Source: Nocardiopsis sp. MG754419 (GTDB lineage Bacteria; Actinomycetota; Actinomycetes; Streptosporangiales; Streptosporangiaceae). From it: 50,079 nt of DNA. Numbering within the stretch: the first letter of the stretch is position 1; every line of letters starts with the position of its first letter. Made by a program: the position numbers and the translations under genes. Where the stretch lies: contig NZ_QOCZ01000026.1 of the NCBI RefSeq assembly GCF_018207095.1, positions 1-50,079 on the forward strand, given 5' to 3'. The notes under the pieces are model-generated. The model did no database searches, was not told where the DNA came from, and saw only the letters and a list, made by a program, of their open reading frames with translations. Positions 26,617-34,677 of the stretch are shown piece by piece.

Positions 26617-27914
26617 GATGCGTCCACGTCCAGCAACCCGGTCGGCATCTCCAGAACGGAGCCCGGAGATTTCCGGGCGATCTCGTCGGCGTCCACGACG
26701 ATCATGGCGCTCGCCGTGGTCAGGCGCTCCTCGCAGGTGGTGACGTCGTCGGCCTGGCACACCACGAAGGAGTGGCGGGCGATGTAGCCGCCCGGAGGCA
26801 GCCGCAGTGTGGTCCCGGGGGCGACCATGGCGGACACCGTGACCAGTCCGGGCGCATCCTCGGGTACGTGCACGGCGCGGACCAGGCAGTCGTGGTCGGG
26901 GTAGCCGAAGCGGATACCGACCACGCCCGCTCTGAGCCGGGCGGTGTCGGGCCGCTGTCCCAGGGCAACGTCCACCATGACCTCGCCGGGGTCGATACCC
27001 GTGGCGATCATTCCGAGGAACGGAATCAGGTCGCCCCCGACCCGGCCGTTGATCTCAATGATCAACGGGCCGCGTTCGGTGAGCCGGACCTCCGCGTGGG
27101 TGATGCCGTCCTCGATACCGAGTACTCGGTGTGCCTCGGCCAAGGTGTCGAGCAGCTCTCGGTCCTTCAGTAGGGGATCGTGGGCGTGGACCACGTGCCC
27201 GGTCTCCTCGAAGTAGGGGTGGCTGCCGGTGCGCTTGCGAGCGATGAACATCGGCAGGCACTCCCCCTTGTGCAGCGCGCTGTCGATGCTGATCTCGGGG
27301 CCGACCGCGTACTCCTCGACGATGGCGCCGCCGCGGAAAGGCTCGTCGCCCACCAGGCTGGCGTCGGAGGCGACCTGAAAGGCCTCCACCAGTTCGCGTT
27401 CGTCGCGGGCCAGGACGACGCCCATGCTCGCGCCGAGCGCCCGGGGCTTGACGACGACCGGGTAGCCGATGCGCTCGGCGGCGCTCCGGGCCTCGCTCAG
27501 GTCGGCCGCCATGGCGAAGCCGGGTTGCAACAGCCCTCCCGCGGTCAGCCGGGTGCGCGCACTGTACTTGTCGCGGCAGCCCCGCACCCCGGGGATACTC
27601 AATCCGGGCACTCCGAACTCCGCTGCGAGTTCAGCGGCGGGCATCACCAAAGGCTCGTCCCAGCAGAGGATTCCGACGACGGTGTACCGTGAGGCGATCC
27701 CCCGGGCGGTCCGGCCCAGGAGGTCGTGGTCGAACACGTTGACCACGGTGATCTCGTCGAAGTACTCGTGCTGCCAGGTCGGCTGAAGGTTGTTGATCAG
27801 CACCAGCCGGTGCCCCGCAGCGTGGGCTCGCGCCGCGGCGGACCGGACGAGGTACTCGCGGTAGAGCTTGAGTCCGCTGCCGATCACCAGAAGCACACTC
27901 TGGGAATCGTTCAT
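26613..27914 (-). CDS. ATP-grasp domain carboxylate-amine ligase
   Basis: Predicted 433-aa ATP-grasp enzyme resembling L-amino-acid ligases that build dipeptides in natural-product clusters. Visible are an N-terminal pre-ATP fold (LLVIGSGLKLYREYLVRSA), central PGLSIPGVRGCRDKYSAR, nucleotide-binding YPVVVKPRALGASMGVVLA, and the Mg site ending HAEVRLTERGPLIIEINGR. A C-terminal domain of about 100 residues follows. ATG 27914 with AGGAA upstream overlaps the preceding DAO gene stop by four bases. In this cluster it probably forms an amide (or hydrazide) bond between the hydrazine-bearing unit and an amino acid; partners unknown. Confidence 0.88.
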   Translation of the reverse strand: MNDSQSVLLVIGSGLKLYREYLVRSAAARAHAAGHRLVLINNLQPTWQHEYFDEITVVNVFDHDLLGRTARGIASRYTVVGILCWDEPLVMPAAELAAEFGVPGLSIPGVRGCRDKYSARTRLTAGGLLQPGFAMAADLSEARSAAERIGYPVVVKPRALGASMGVVLARDERELVEAFQVASDASLVGDEPFRGGAIVEEYAVGPEISIDSALHKGECLPMFIARKRTGSHPYFEETGHVVHAHDPLLKDRELLDTLAEAHRVLGIEDGITHAEVRLTERGPLIIEINGRVGGDLIPFLGMIATGIDPGEVMVDVALGQRPDTARLRAGVVGIRFGYPDHDCLVRAVHVPEDAPGLVTVSAMVAPGTTLRLPPGGYIARHSFVVCQADDVTTCEERLTTASAMIVVDADEIARKSPGSVLEMPTGLLDVDAS

Positions 27915-29053
27915 CTCGGGTTCCTTCCTGTCGTTGTGAGGGGTGGCTGCGACCTGCTCAGCGCACCGACGATGTGGTCTGCGACGAAGGGCGCGGTGCG
28001 GAATCCGTCGCCGCCGCTGGCGGCGCGCGCCCAGACGGCGGGGCCCACCTGCGCGAGATGTGCGCCCGCAGTGTGGGTGTCGACTGCGTAGTGACAGCGC
28101 TTCACCGCGACGACCGTGTACCGGTCCATGTCCGTCAAGGGCTGTGCCGCCAGGATCCGCGCGCTCCACACGTGCTCGTCTTCGTCGTCCTCGTCATCCA
28201 CACCGGACACCTGCCGGCAGGCCGTGCTGCTGCTGACTTTCACGAGGGTGCCGTCTCCGGAGGGCAGCATCCAGGCGTCGCCTCGGGTACCGATCCGGCC
28301 GGCACTGGGAGCGGTGTCCCACCAGCGCGCCACCTCATCGGGGGCGCGGAGATAGACCATGGTCTGCCGGTACGTCACGGTCGGCGTGTCCACGAGAGCA
28401 CTGGACCACGGCCCGCAGGCGACGAGGACCAGGTCTCCCTCTTCGACGGTGTCGTCGGCCAGGGTGACCCGGCCCGAGTCGGCGTCGACCGAGGACACCG
28501 GGCACCAAGGTCGTAGCCGCACGGCGGGGTGACGGCGCAGCCACCCGGCCGCCGCCCACAGCACCCGGTCGGCCAGCAGCACTCCTGCGTGGGGTTCCCG
28601 CAGGACGGCACCGCCTTCAGGAAAACGAAGATGGGGGTACGCGTCCGGTGCGACCACCTCGACAGGTAGTCCGGCGTCGGCCCCGACGGCGACGGCCGCC
28701 GCGGCCTTTGCCGCCGGCCATCCGGTCAGCACGCCGACCCGGCGGTAGAACCCGGCGCGCGGCGCAGACCCGCACAGGAGGTGCTCCAATTCCAGCCAGC
28801 GGTGGTGGGTCTCCGCCAGCCGCCGGGTGGCCTCCGGGTCGGTGGGGTTCACTGTTCGCAGAGCCCGGTGCTGGTCGAAGGAGGTCGATCCCGGGTCAGG
28901 GACGGCGCCCCGTTCCAGCACGGTCACCTGGTGTCCGGCGAGCGCGCATCGGACGGCGGAGACCAGTCCGGTGACGCCGGCACCGACGATGACCACCTTT
29001 TGGCCCTGGTCCTGACCCTGGAGCGGAGGTCGGGAGAGCGTGCCGACGTTCAC
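27911..29053 (-). CDS. FAD-dependent oxidoreductase, D-amino-acid oxidase (DAO) family
   Basis: Predicted 380-aa flavoenzyme with an N-terminal Rossmann motif VVIVGAGVTGLVSAVRCALA, FAD-binding Glu in VTVLERG, a mid-protein GDLVLVACGPWSS, and C-terminal dinucleotide-related ASGGDGFRTAPFVADHIVGA. In s56-p1, triacsin, formycin and pyrazomycin clusters a DAO-like enzyme next to the N-N forming ligase oxidatively cleaves the lysine-derived hydrazine adduct, freeing the hydrazino acid and 2-aminoadipate semialdehyde. The same order (lysine hydroxylase, cupin, MetRS-like, DAO) supports that role here. The GTG start lies one base after the previous stop. Confidence 0.87.
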   Translation of the reverse strand: MNVGTLSRPPLQGQDQGQKVVIVGAGVTGLVSAVRCALAGHQVTVLERGAVPDPGSTSFDQHRALRTVNPTDPEATRRLAETHHRWLELEHLLCGSAPRAGFYRRVGVLTGWPAAKAAAAVAVGADAGLPVEVVAPDAYPHLRFPEGGAVLREPHAGVLLADRVLWAAAGWLRRHPAVRLRPWCPVSSVDADSGRVTLADDTVEEGDLVLVACGPWSSALVDTPTVTYRQTMVYLRAPDEVARWWDTAPSAGRIGTRGDAWMLPSGDGTLVKVSSSTACRQVSGVDDEDDEDEHVWSARILAAQPLTDMDRYTVVAVKRCHYAVDTHTAGAHLAQVGPAVWARAASGGDGFRTAPFVADHIVGALSRSQPPLTTTGRNPR

Positions 29054-29054
29054 C

Positions 29055-30593
29055 TCATCCCGCCCATCCGGTCAGGCGAGGCAGGACCCTCGGGACGACC
29101 GACATGGTCTCTCCACCCGCTCCGATGCGCGTGTCCGGCAGCGCCTTCTCGGCCAGATCGATGAGAAGGGGCGCGGCGCACCGGAGTACCGTGTCCACCT
29201 CATGGCAGTAGTCGCCCTCCTGCCCCGGTTTCACGGGCCACAGCGCGAGTCGGCTCAGTTGGTCGGTGAGGGTGTCCGCCGCCCGGGTGAGGCTGAAGTA
29301 TTCCAGCTCGTAGCACGCGGCGAACCGCTCGGCGATCCGTGCGGCGGCGGCGCGCGACCGCTCGGACACGGGCAAGGGCCCGCTGCCGATGAGCCGGTCC
29401 ACCTTGTCGGCGATCCGGTTCCAGGGGGCGACCAGACGCGAGGATGTCACCCGCGCCAGCGCACTCCGGCTGAAGTCGGTTCGCTGGTTCTCCGGGCTGG
29501 TCGCGGCCAGGTGGAAACGGACCAGATCGCGAGGAACCTCGGCGACCAGGTCGTGCCCCCACACCACGTGTCCGCGGCTGGTGGAGAACTTGGCGTTGTC
29601 CAGCTCGTAGAACTCGTTGGTGACGAACTCCTCGGGGAGCAGATATCGCCCGTCCGTGGCCAGCAGCATCGCCAGCGCCGCGATGGCGAAGGGGTAGGTG
29701 TTGTCGAAGCCGAGGAAGTACACCACCTTCGTGTCCGCCCCGGTGAGTAACAGCCCGTCGTCGGCGGCCTGTGTCCCACCTCGCTCGGACGCGAGCAGAC
29801 CGCAGTAAAGGCTCCATGCCGCGGGTTCGGCGTTCGGGTTGATCCTCTGGCCAGGGACTTCCGGGAACGGTGCCGGGATGCCCCATGAAGTCGGGTAGGT
29901 GACCGGGTAGTCCGGGAGCGGCCGGGACAGCATCTGCCCGATCGTCTGAGCCATATGCGGGCGCATCGCCGAGCCGAATTCCGCGAAGTGCTCACGAATG
30001 CGCTCGCGGTAGCGCTCCAACGGCAGCACGAGCACGCTCGCCTCGCGCAGCTCCACGGGTTCCTCGGGATCCAGCGTCGATTTCGGGTCGATCAGGTCCC
30101 CCGCCGAGATCGGGTGGCCGCAGCTCTCGCAGAGCCCGGCGCACCCCTCGGTGAGACAGAGCGGACAACCGCCTTTGGCGAACCCGTCCACGAGGTACTC
30201 GCCGGTCGCCGGGGAGTACGGGAAGGTCATCGTTCGTAACTCGAACTTGCCTGCTGCGTGGAGCCGCCCCATGAATTCCAGGACCGTGGTGACGAACCGG
30301 TCCTCGTCGCCGGTGTAGCCGTCGACGTCCACGCCGACGCTGGTCAAGGTCGAGCTGATCTGTTCCCCCGACTGCGCGACGAGCCGCTCGGGCGGGATCC
30401 CGAGCCGATGCGCGGTGGTCACCACGTAGGTCGAGGTGTCCTGGAAACCCGTGGCCAGGAGGGCGTCGCGGCCGGTGGACCGCAGGTAGCGGGCGTGGAC
30501 GTCGGAGGCGAGAAACGGCCCGGCGATGTGCCCGAGGTGCAGGTCGCCGTTGGCGGTGGGCGCCGGAGAGATGATGAGCGTCGTCCTGCTCAT
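29055..30593 (-). CDS. methionyl-tRNA synthetase-like N-N bond-forming ligase subunit
   Basis: Predicted 512-aa class I aminoacyl-tRNA synthetase-like protein. The nucleotide-binding motif HLGHI follows SPAPTANGDL; a zinc knuckle CPLC...CESC sits near residue 145-160; the second signature reads KFSTSRG where MetRS usually has KFSKSRG. The C-terminal helical domain is short and no tRNA-binding EMAP domain follows. In hydrazine synthetases (Spb40, Tri28, ForK, PyrN) a MetRS-like domain activates an amino acid (glycine or glutamate) and esterifies it onto N6-hydroxylysine before rearrangement at a zinc cupin domain. Here the MetRS part is a separate gene overlapping the cupin gene by four bases. 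Substrate amino acid unknown. Confidence 0.87.
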   Translation of the reverse strand: MSRTTLIISPAPTANGDLHLGHIAGPFLASDVHARYLRSTGRDALLATGFQDTSTYVVTTAHRLGIPPERLVAQSGEQISSTLTSVGVDVDGYTGDEDRFVTTVLEFMGRLHAAGKFELRTMTFPYSPATGEYLVDGFAKGGCPLCLTEGCAGLCESCGHPISAGDLIDPKSTLDPEEPVELREASVLVLPLERYRERIREHFAEFGSAMRPHMAQTIGQMLSRPLPDYPVTYPTSWGIPAPFPEVPGQRINPNAEPAAWSLYCGLLASERGGTQAADDGLLLTGADTKVVYFLGFDNTYPFAIAALAMLLATDGRYLLPEEFVTNEFYELDNAKFSTSRGHVVWGHDLVAEVPRDLVRFHLAATSPENQRTDFSRSALARVTSSRLVAPWNRIADKVDRLIGSGPLPVSERSRAAAARIAERFAACYELEYFSLTRAADTLTDQLSRLALWPVKPGQEGDYCHEVDTVLRCAAPLLIDLAEKALPDTRIGAGGETMSVVPRVLPRLTGWAG

Positions 30594-30961
30594 GCGGACC
30601 GTCCCTGGTGCTTGGTGACGAACTCCGTGGTCATCTCGGTGTCCCACCAGATGCCGTAGTACTCGAAGTCCTCCGGGCCCTGGTTGACGACCTTGTGCAT
30701 ACAGCCCGGGGGGAGATGCGCGATGTCGCCGGCGGCGAAATCGTGGCGTACGCCGTCCACGTCCAGTTCGGCGCTGCCTGCCACGGCGATGAAGATCTCG
30801 TACTCGTGGTGGGAGTGCGGAGTGGACTCGTCGCCGGAGCGCAGGATGCACCAGGCGCCCTCGAAGGGGGCGTTGAGAGCGGGCCACGGCTTCAGGCGTT
30901 GGGAGTCCAGGCCGTACACCCGGGTGAGGTCGTCACGCCGCAGGTTGCGGATCTCCACCAT
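30590..30961 (-). CDS. zinc-cupin subunit of hydrazine synthetase (stand-alone)
   Basis: Predicted 123-aa single-domain cupin. The metal motif TPHSHHEYEIFIAVAGSAEL supplies His, His and Glu, and LPPGCMHKVVNQG the last His. Hydrazine synthetases of the Spb40/PyrN type carry such a cupin fused to a MetRS-like domain; it catalyses the N-N bond-forming rearrangement. In this window it is an independent gene whose stop overlaps the MetRS-like start (ATGA), and it begins five bases after the lysine hydroxylase stop. That tight coupling supports one functional complex. An alternative is a generic regulator-type cupin, less likely in this setting. Confidence 0.82.
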   Translation of the reverse strand: MVEIRNLRRDDLTRVYGLDSQRLKPWPALNAPFEGAWCILRSGDESTPHSHHEYEIFIAVAGSAELDVDGVRHDFAAGDIAHLPPGCMHKVVNQGPEDFEYYGIWWDTEMTTEFVTKHQGRSA

Positions 30962-30966
30962 GCGTC

Positions 30967-32253
30967 TCACACCTCCGTTCCGACGTCGACGGTCTCGCGG
31001 CGGTGCAGCAGGTCGGCGGTGATGTCCTCGGACCGATGGGCCAGCACACTGATCAAAGAGTCCGCGATGCCGTGTGTCTGCTCGTTGACACCCTGCAGAT
31101 AGACCGCACCCCAGGCGGAGTCGCCGAGGTCGACGCGGTAACGCCGACTGACGTTGAGGGCGTCGAGCCCCACGCGGTCGGCAAGATCGCGCACCAGTGC
31201 GGGCATCCGTGAGTCGAAGCCGGTGCCGAGGAACACCATGTCGCAGCGGAGCGGGGCGACCTTGTCGCTCTTGCGGTCGCGCAGATCGAGTACGACCTCG
31301 TCGCCGTCCATGCGGGCGCTGACGACATCCACCAGAGGCGTCACCGTGGATCGCTTCTGCCCCAGCATCTTCTGCTGGTAGATCATGGAGTAGAGCTCGT
31401 CGAGGAAAGGCGGCGCCAACCCCGCGTAGTTGGTCTGGTGCATCTCCTCCAGGACCTGGGTCCGCGCTTCGGGCAACATCGTGTAGAACTCGTCGATGAA
31501 GGAGGAGTAGAAGAGTTCGTTGCCGAACTTGCTCGTCTGGTAGTCCTGCAGGCCGATGGAGCGCATGATCAGCGTCGGCGCGGAGTCCGGAGCATCCTTG
31601 TGCAGCGCCATGAACATCTCGGCGGCGCTCTGCGCTCCGCCGACGACCACTGGCCGCTTGGGTCGCTCGGTCTCCGGCAACGCGGCGATCCGATCGGAGT
31701 ACTGGGTGCTGTGCACGACCCGCTCCGCGGGCAGACCACGGAAGGCCTCGGGAACGTGCGCGTCGCGGCCCGCGCCGACGACCAGGTCGCGGCACTCGAT
31801 GGTGTCACCGCCGAACAAGGTGACGGTCCACCCGATGATGGAACCGTCCTCACCATGGCGCGGGGCGATGCGCTCGGCGCGGGCGTTGTAGCGGATCCGG
31901 ACGTGGTCGAGGCTATCGGCGACCCACTGCTGGTAAGCGGACACCTCCCACCGGTAGGGGTTGAAGGTGGACAGGTTGACGAAGTCGTCCAGCTTCCCCT
32001 GTTCGTGCAGGAAGTTCAGGAAGGAGAACCGACTCCGGGGATTGCGCATGGTGACGAGGTCCTTGAGGAAGGACACCTGACTGCGCGCCCAGGGAAGCAG
32101 CAGGTTGCGCTGCCATTTGATGTCCGGGTGCTGCTCCAGGAGCAGGGTGCTCTCGGCCAGTTGGTCGAAACCGGATTCCTCGATCGCTACCGCGAGCGCC
32201 AGGTTCGATGGCCCGGCGCCGATCATCAGAACCTCAACGTGCTGTTCGGTCAC
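30967..32253 (-). CDS. L-lysine N6-monooxygenase (SidA/IucD/PvdA-like)
   Basis: Predicted 428-aa class B flavin N-hydroxylase. FAD motif MIGAGPSNLALAVAIEE, substrate-side WARSQVSFLKDLVTMRNP and RFSFLNFL, NADPH motif VVVGGAQSAAEMFMAL, and a late VFLGTGFD replacing the usual ATGY are seen. It would hydroxylate the side-chain nitrogen of lysine (or ornithine) using NADPH and O2. No siderophore synthetase or NRPS is nearby, and the next genes are the cupin and MetRS-like pair, so the product is expected to feed N-N bond formation. GTG start with AGGTGA upstream. The choice of lysine over ornithine rests on context. Confidence 0.9.
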   Translation of the reverse strand: MTEQHVEVLMIGAGPSNLALAVAIEESGFDQLAESTLLLEQHPDIKWQRNLLLPWARSQVSFLKDLVTMRNPRSRFSFLNFLHEQGKLDDFVNLSTFNPYRWEVSAYQQWVADSLDHVRIRYNARAERIAPRHGEDGSIIGWTVTLFGGDTIECRDLVVGAGRDAHVPEAFRGLPAERVVHSTQYSDRIAALPETERPKRPVVVGGAQSAAEMFMALHKDAPDSAPTLIMRSIGLQDYQTSKFGNELFYSSFIDEFYTMLPEARTQVLEEMHQTNYAGLAPPFLDELYSMIYQQKMLGQKRSTVTPLVDVVSARMDGDEVVLDLRDRKSDKVAPLRCDMVFLGTGFDSRMPALVRDLADRVGLDALNVSRRYRVDLGDSAWGAVYLQGVNEQTHGIADSLISVLAHRSEDITADLLHRRETVDVGTEV

Positions 32254-32293
32254 AGTGTCACCTGACTCTTGGGAGGGTGCGTTGGCAGAGATG

Positions 32294-32329
32294 CTGGGGC
32301 CGTTCGGCCCCAGCGGCCGATAACGGCCG
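32294..32329 (-). terminator. tandem hairpins upstream of the lysine hydroxylase
   Basis: CTGGGGCC, loop GTTC, GGCCCCAG (32294-32313) gives a perfect 8-bp stem, followed at once by CGGCCG ATAA CGGCCG (32314-32329). They lie between the group D monooxygenase and the lysine hydroxylase, in a 192-bp gap. They could end transcription of the upstream pair or act as an attenuator for the operon starting at the hydroxylase. No T-tract is present. Confidence 0.5.
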
Positions 32330-32445
32330 CGGACTCGGTCCCGGTGTGCACGGGGCCGTGAAGAACAGGACCGGGGGAGGAAAGAGGGCAGGGCTGAGTG
32401 TGGGTCCGGAGCATCGGAGCAAGCGCTGCGGCGGACCTGGCGGGG

Positions 32446-33693
32446 TCAATCCTTCTTGGCGGGACCGGTTATGCCGAGCGAGAGCGCGAACGAGGGCTTA
32501 CCGCCCAGCAGATAGGCACCGGCGGACTGGAGGATGCGGTCTTGGGCGACGACGTGTTGGCACATCGTGTTGACGTCCCGCAACCATCGGTCCATGGGGG
32601 AACGCTGGTAGATCGAACCGGTCTGCAGCAGGTCGTACAGCCTCGATACGATCGACCGCGCGGTCTGGAAGGCGTGCCGACGGGAAAGCGGGAGGGCCGC
32701 CCGCTCGTTCGGAGTGAGGGCCTCAAGGGCCTTTCCCGCGCTGAGCACTTCGTGTTGTCTGCGCAGGGCGGCGTAGACCCCGTGTCGGGTGGCGGCGAAG
32801 TCCGCTTCGCAATCGGCGATGGTGACCTGGGTTCGGTAATCGTCGGCCATGGCGCCGGAGACAGGGCTCACGCGGGTCGAGGCGATGCCCCGGACATGGT
32901 CCAGCGCGGCGCGGGCGACGCCGAGCGCCACTCCGGGCATATTGCGCATATGCACCTCGGGCTGCGCGAGCGGGCCTTCTCCGTTGCGCACGGTGTCGAA
33001 GGTGACGATTCGGCCCGTGGGGACGAACACGTCGGTGATCGCGTAGTCGCAACTACCACTGCCCGCGAGGCCGGTGGTGTGCCAGGTGTCGATCACCTCG
33101 ACGTCTGAGCGCGGGACGAAGAACAGCTTGGAGTCGTGCGGGTCACCGTCGGGGCCGGGCTCGGGCTTTCCGTCACGGTAGACGAACGCCCCGGAGATCA
33201 CCCAGTCGGCGTGCGTGATGCCGCTGCCGAACTGCCAGCGACCCGTCAATCGGTACCCGCCGGGAACCAGTTCCGCGCGCCCGGTCGGGAACAGCAGGCC
33301 TGCGGTGCTCATGTCCAGACTGGCGAACATGTCCTTGGCGACCGACTCCGCCAGGAACTGAGCGTACAATCCGGAGTCCGAGCCGATCATGGCGCACCAA
33401 CCGGCCCCGGCGTCTCCATAGGAGAGCGCCTCGATGACCTCGGTCTGTTCCATGGAATCGAGTTCGGGGCCGCCCCAGGCGCGGCTGAACCCCATGCGGA
33501 ACACCCCGGTGCTCCGCAGTGCCTCCACGACATCGGCGGGCAACCGTCGTTCGTGCTCGATCTCGACCGCTCGCTCACGGAGCATCGGCGCGACGGCCTT
33601 GGCGCGGGCCAGGATCTCCGCGGCGGTAGAGGCGGGAACCCCCTCCAGAGCACTCTTTCCGGCCGGGTTCGGCTGGACTCGTATGGTCGTCAT
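32446..33693 (-). CDS. group D flavin-dependent monooxygenase (acyl-CoA dehydrogenase-like)
   Basis: Predicted 415-aa protein of the acyl-CoA dehydrogenase fold used by two-component monooxygenases (HsaA, DszC, nitrosynthase group). Visible are ADVVEALRSTGVFRMGFSRA, WGGPELDSMEQTEVIEALSY, GGYRLTGRWQFGSGITHADW, HTTGLAGSGSCDYAITDVFV and C-terminal YDLLQTGSIYQRSPMDRWLR. The catalytic Glu of true dehydrogenases is not evident. It would use reduced flavin from the reductase at 24290-24796 to hydroxylate carbon or oxidise nitrogen; in amino-sugar and N-N pathways relatives make N-hydroxy or nitroso groups. ATG with GAGGAG upstream. First committed position cannot be told. Confidence 0.85.
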   Translation of the reverse strand: MTTIRVQPNPAGKSALEGVPASTAAEILARAKAVAPMLRERAVEIEHERRLPADVVEALRSTGVFRMGFSRAWGGPELDSMEQTEVIEALSYGDAGAGWCAMIGSDSGLYAQFLAESVAKDMFASLDMSTAGLLFPTGRAELVPGGYRLTGRWQFGSGITHADWVISGAFVYRDGKPEPGPDGDPHDSKLFFVPRSDVEVIDTWHTTGLAGSGSCDYAITDVFVPTGRIVTFDTVRNGEGPLAQPEVHMRNMPGVALGVARAALDHVRGIASTRVSPVSGAMADDYRTQVTIADCEADFAATRHGVYAALRRQHEVLSAGKALEALTPNERAALPLSRRHAFQTARSIVSRLYDLLQTGSIYQRSPMDRWLRDVNTMCQHVVAQDRILQSAGAYLLGGKPSFALSLGITGPAKKD

Positions 33694-33843
33694 TCGCTTG
33701 TATCTCCTCGGCTGAGCTGATGTGTCCGATTCAACTCAATGAGGCGATTGAACGAAAGGAATGACCGAGACGGACAATCAATCGCGATTAACGATACGAA
33801 TGGTCACGCCGACCGCACTCGGCGTGACCGCTCGAACTCCGGA

Positions 33844-34677
33844 TCAGGAGGAGAAATAACCGTTCAAGGTACCGAAATCGAGTGCCTGGTCGAGTTCGCC
33901 GTAGGTCCCCTTGGACAGCACCTCGACAGCGGCGCGCTCGGCGAGAGCGTAGGCCGACTGAGCCACTGCGGTACCCAAGCTCACCCGGCGCACCCCGGCG
34001 GCCTCGAACTCGGCGACGGTCGGCGCGCCGGGGCCCGCCATGACGTTGACGGGCAAGGGGGTGGACGCGACCAGCGATGTCAGGACGTCCAGGTCGACCA
34101 ATCCGGGAACGAACAGACTGTCGGCGCCGGCCTCGGCGTACGCTGAGGCGCGAGCGACCACATCGTCGAGCCGCCCGTGAGCCTCGCCGATACCGAACAG
34201 GAAGACGTCAGTGCGCACGTTGATCACGAGATCGGCGAGCCCGGCCCGCTCGGCCGCGGTACGCGCCGCACGCAGTCGCTCCGCCTGCTCCTGCGCAGTG
34301 AACAAGGGGCCACCGGGTGCGTGTGAGTCCTCGATGTTCACACCCACGGCTCCGGCCGCTACGACGGCCTCGATGGTCGTGGCCACGTCCCCAGGAGCAT
34401 GGCCGTAACCCCCCTCGACGTCCGCGGTGACCGGAACGTCCACCGCGCCTGCGATCCGCCGGACCTGCTCGACCATTTCTCCTCTGGTCAGGATCTGACC
34501 GTCGGGGCGGCCGAGCGACCAGGCGACCCCGCCACTCGTCGTGGCGATCGCCTTGGCACCGGCCGCCGCGATCGCGGCGGCGCTGGCGGCGTCCCACGCG
34601 TTGGGCAGGACGAGGACGCCGTTGCCGTGTAGTTGCCTCAGAGATTTCGCTTTGTCCTGCTGGGTGTTCGCGACCAC
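33844..34677 (-). CDS. isocitrate lyase/PEP mutase family enzyme
   Basis: Predicted 277-aa TIM-barrel enzyme: LVLPNAWDAASAAAIAAAGA, TTSGGVAWSLGRPD, VPVTADVEGGYGHAPGDVA, VGVNIEDSHAPGG, VINVRTDVFLFG. The Mg site acids (DVEGGYG, EDS) are present; the catalytic-loop KKCGH of isocitrate lyase is absent, so it belongs to the broad PEPM/2-methylisocitrate/oxaloacetase-like group. GTG 34677 with GGAGG upstream. It is the first minus-strand gene of the cluster, 150 bases from the monooxygenase. It may cleave or form a C-C bond in precursor supply; a phosphonate role has no support, since no other phosphonate gene is near. Confidence 0.83.
   Translation of the reverse strand: MVANTQQDKAKSLRQLHGNGVLVLPNAWDAASAAAIAAAGAKAIATTSGGVAWSLGRPDGQILTRGEMVEQVRRIAGAVDVPVTADVEGGYGHAPGDVATTIEAVVAAGAVGVNIEDSHAPGGPLFTAQEQAERLRAARTAAERAGLADLVINVRTDVFLFGIGEAHGRLDDVVARASAYAEAGADSLFVPGLVDLDVLTSLVASTPLPVNVMAGPGAPTVAEFEAAGVRRVSLGTAVAQSAYALAERAAVEVLSKGTYGELDQALDFGTLNGYFSS

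Noticed and set aside
29055-30593. Housekeeping methionyl-tRNA synthetase
   Set aside because: Short C-terminal region, altered KMSKS, and tight coupling with cupin, N-hydroxylase and DAO genes fit a biosynthetic ligase better.
30967-32253. Siderophore biosynthesis locus
   Set aside because: No NRPS, IucA/IucC-type synthetase, acyltransferase or iron transporter nearby.
33844-34677. Phosphonate biosynthesis by PEP mutase
   Set aside because: No phosphonopyruvate decarboxylase or other phosphonate gene, and the diagnostic motif is not evident.
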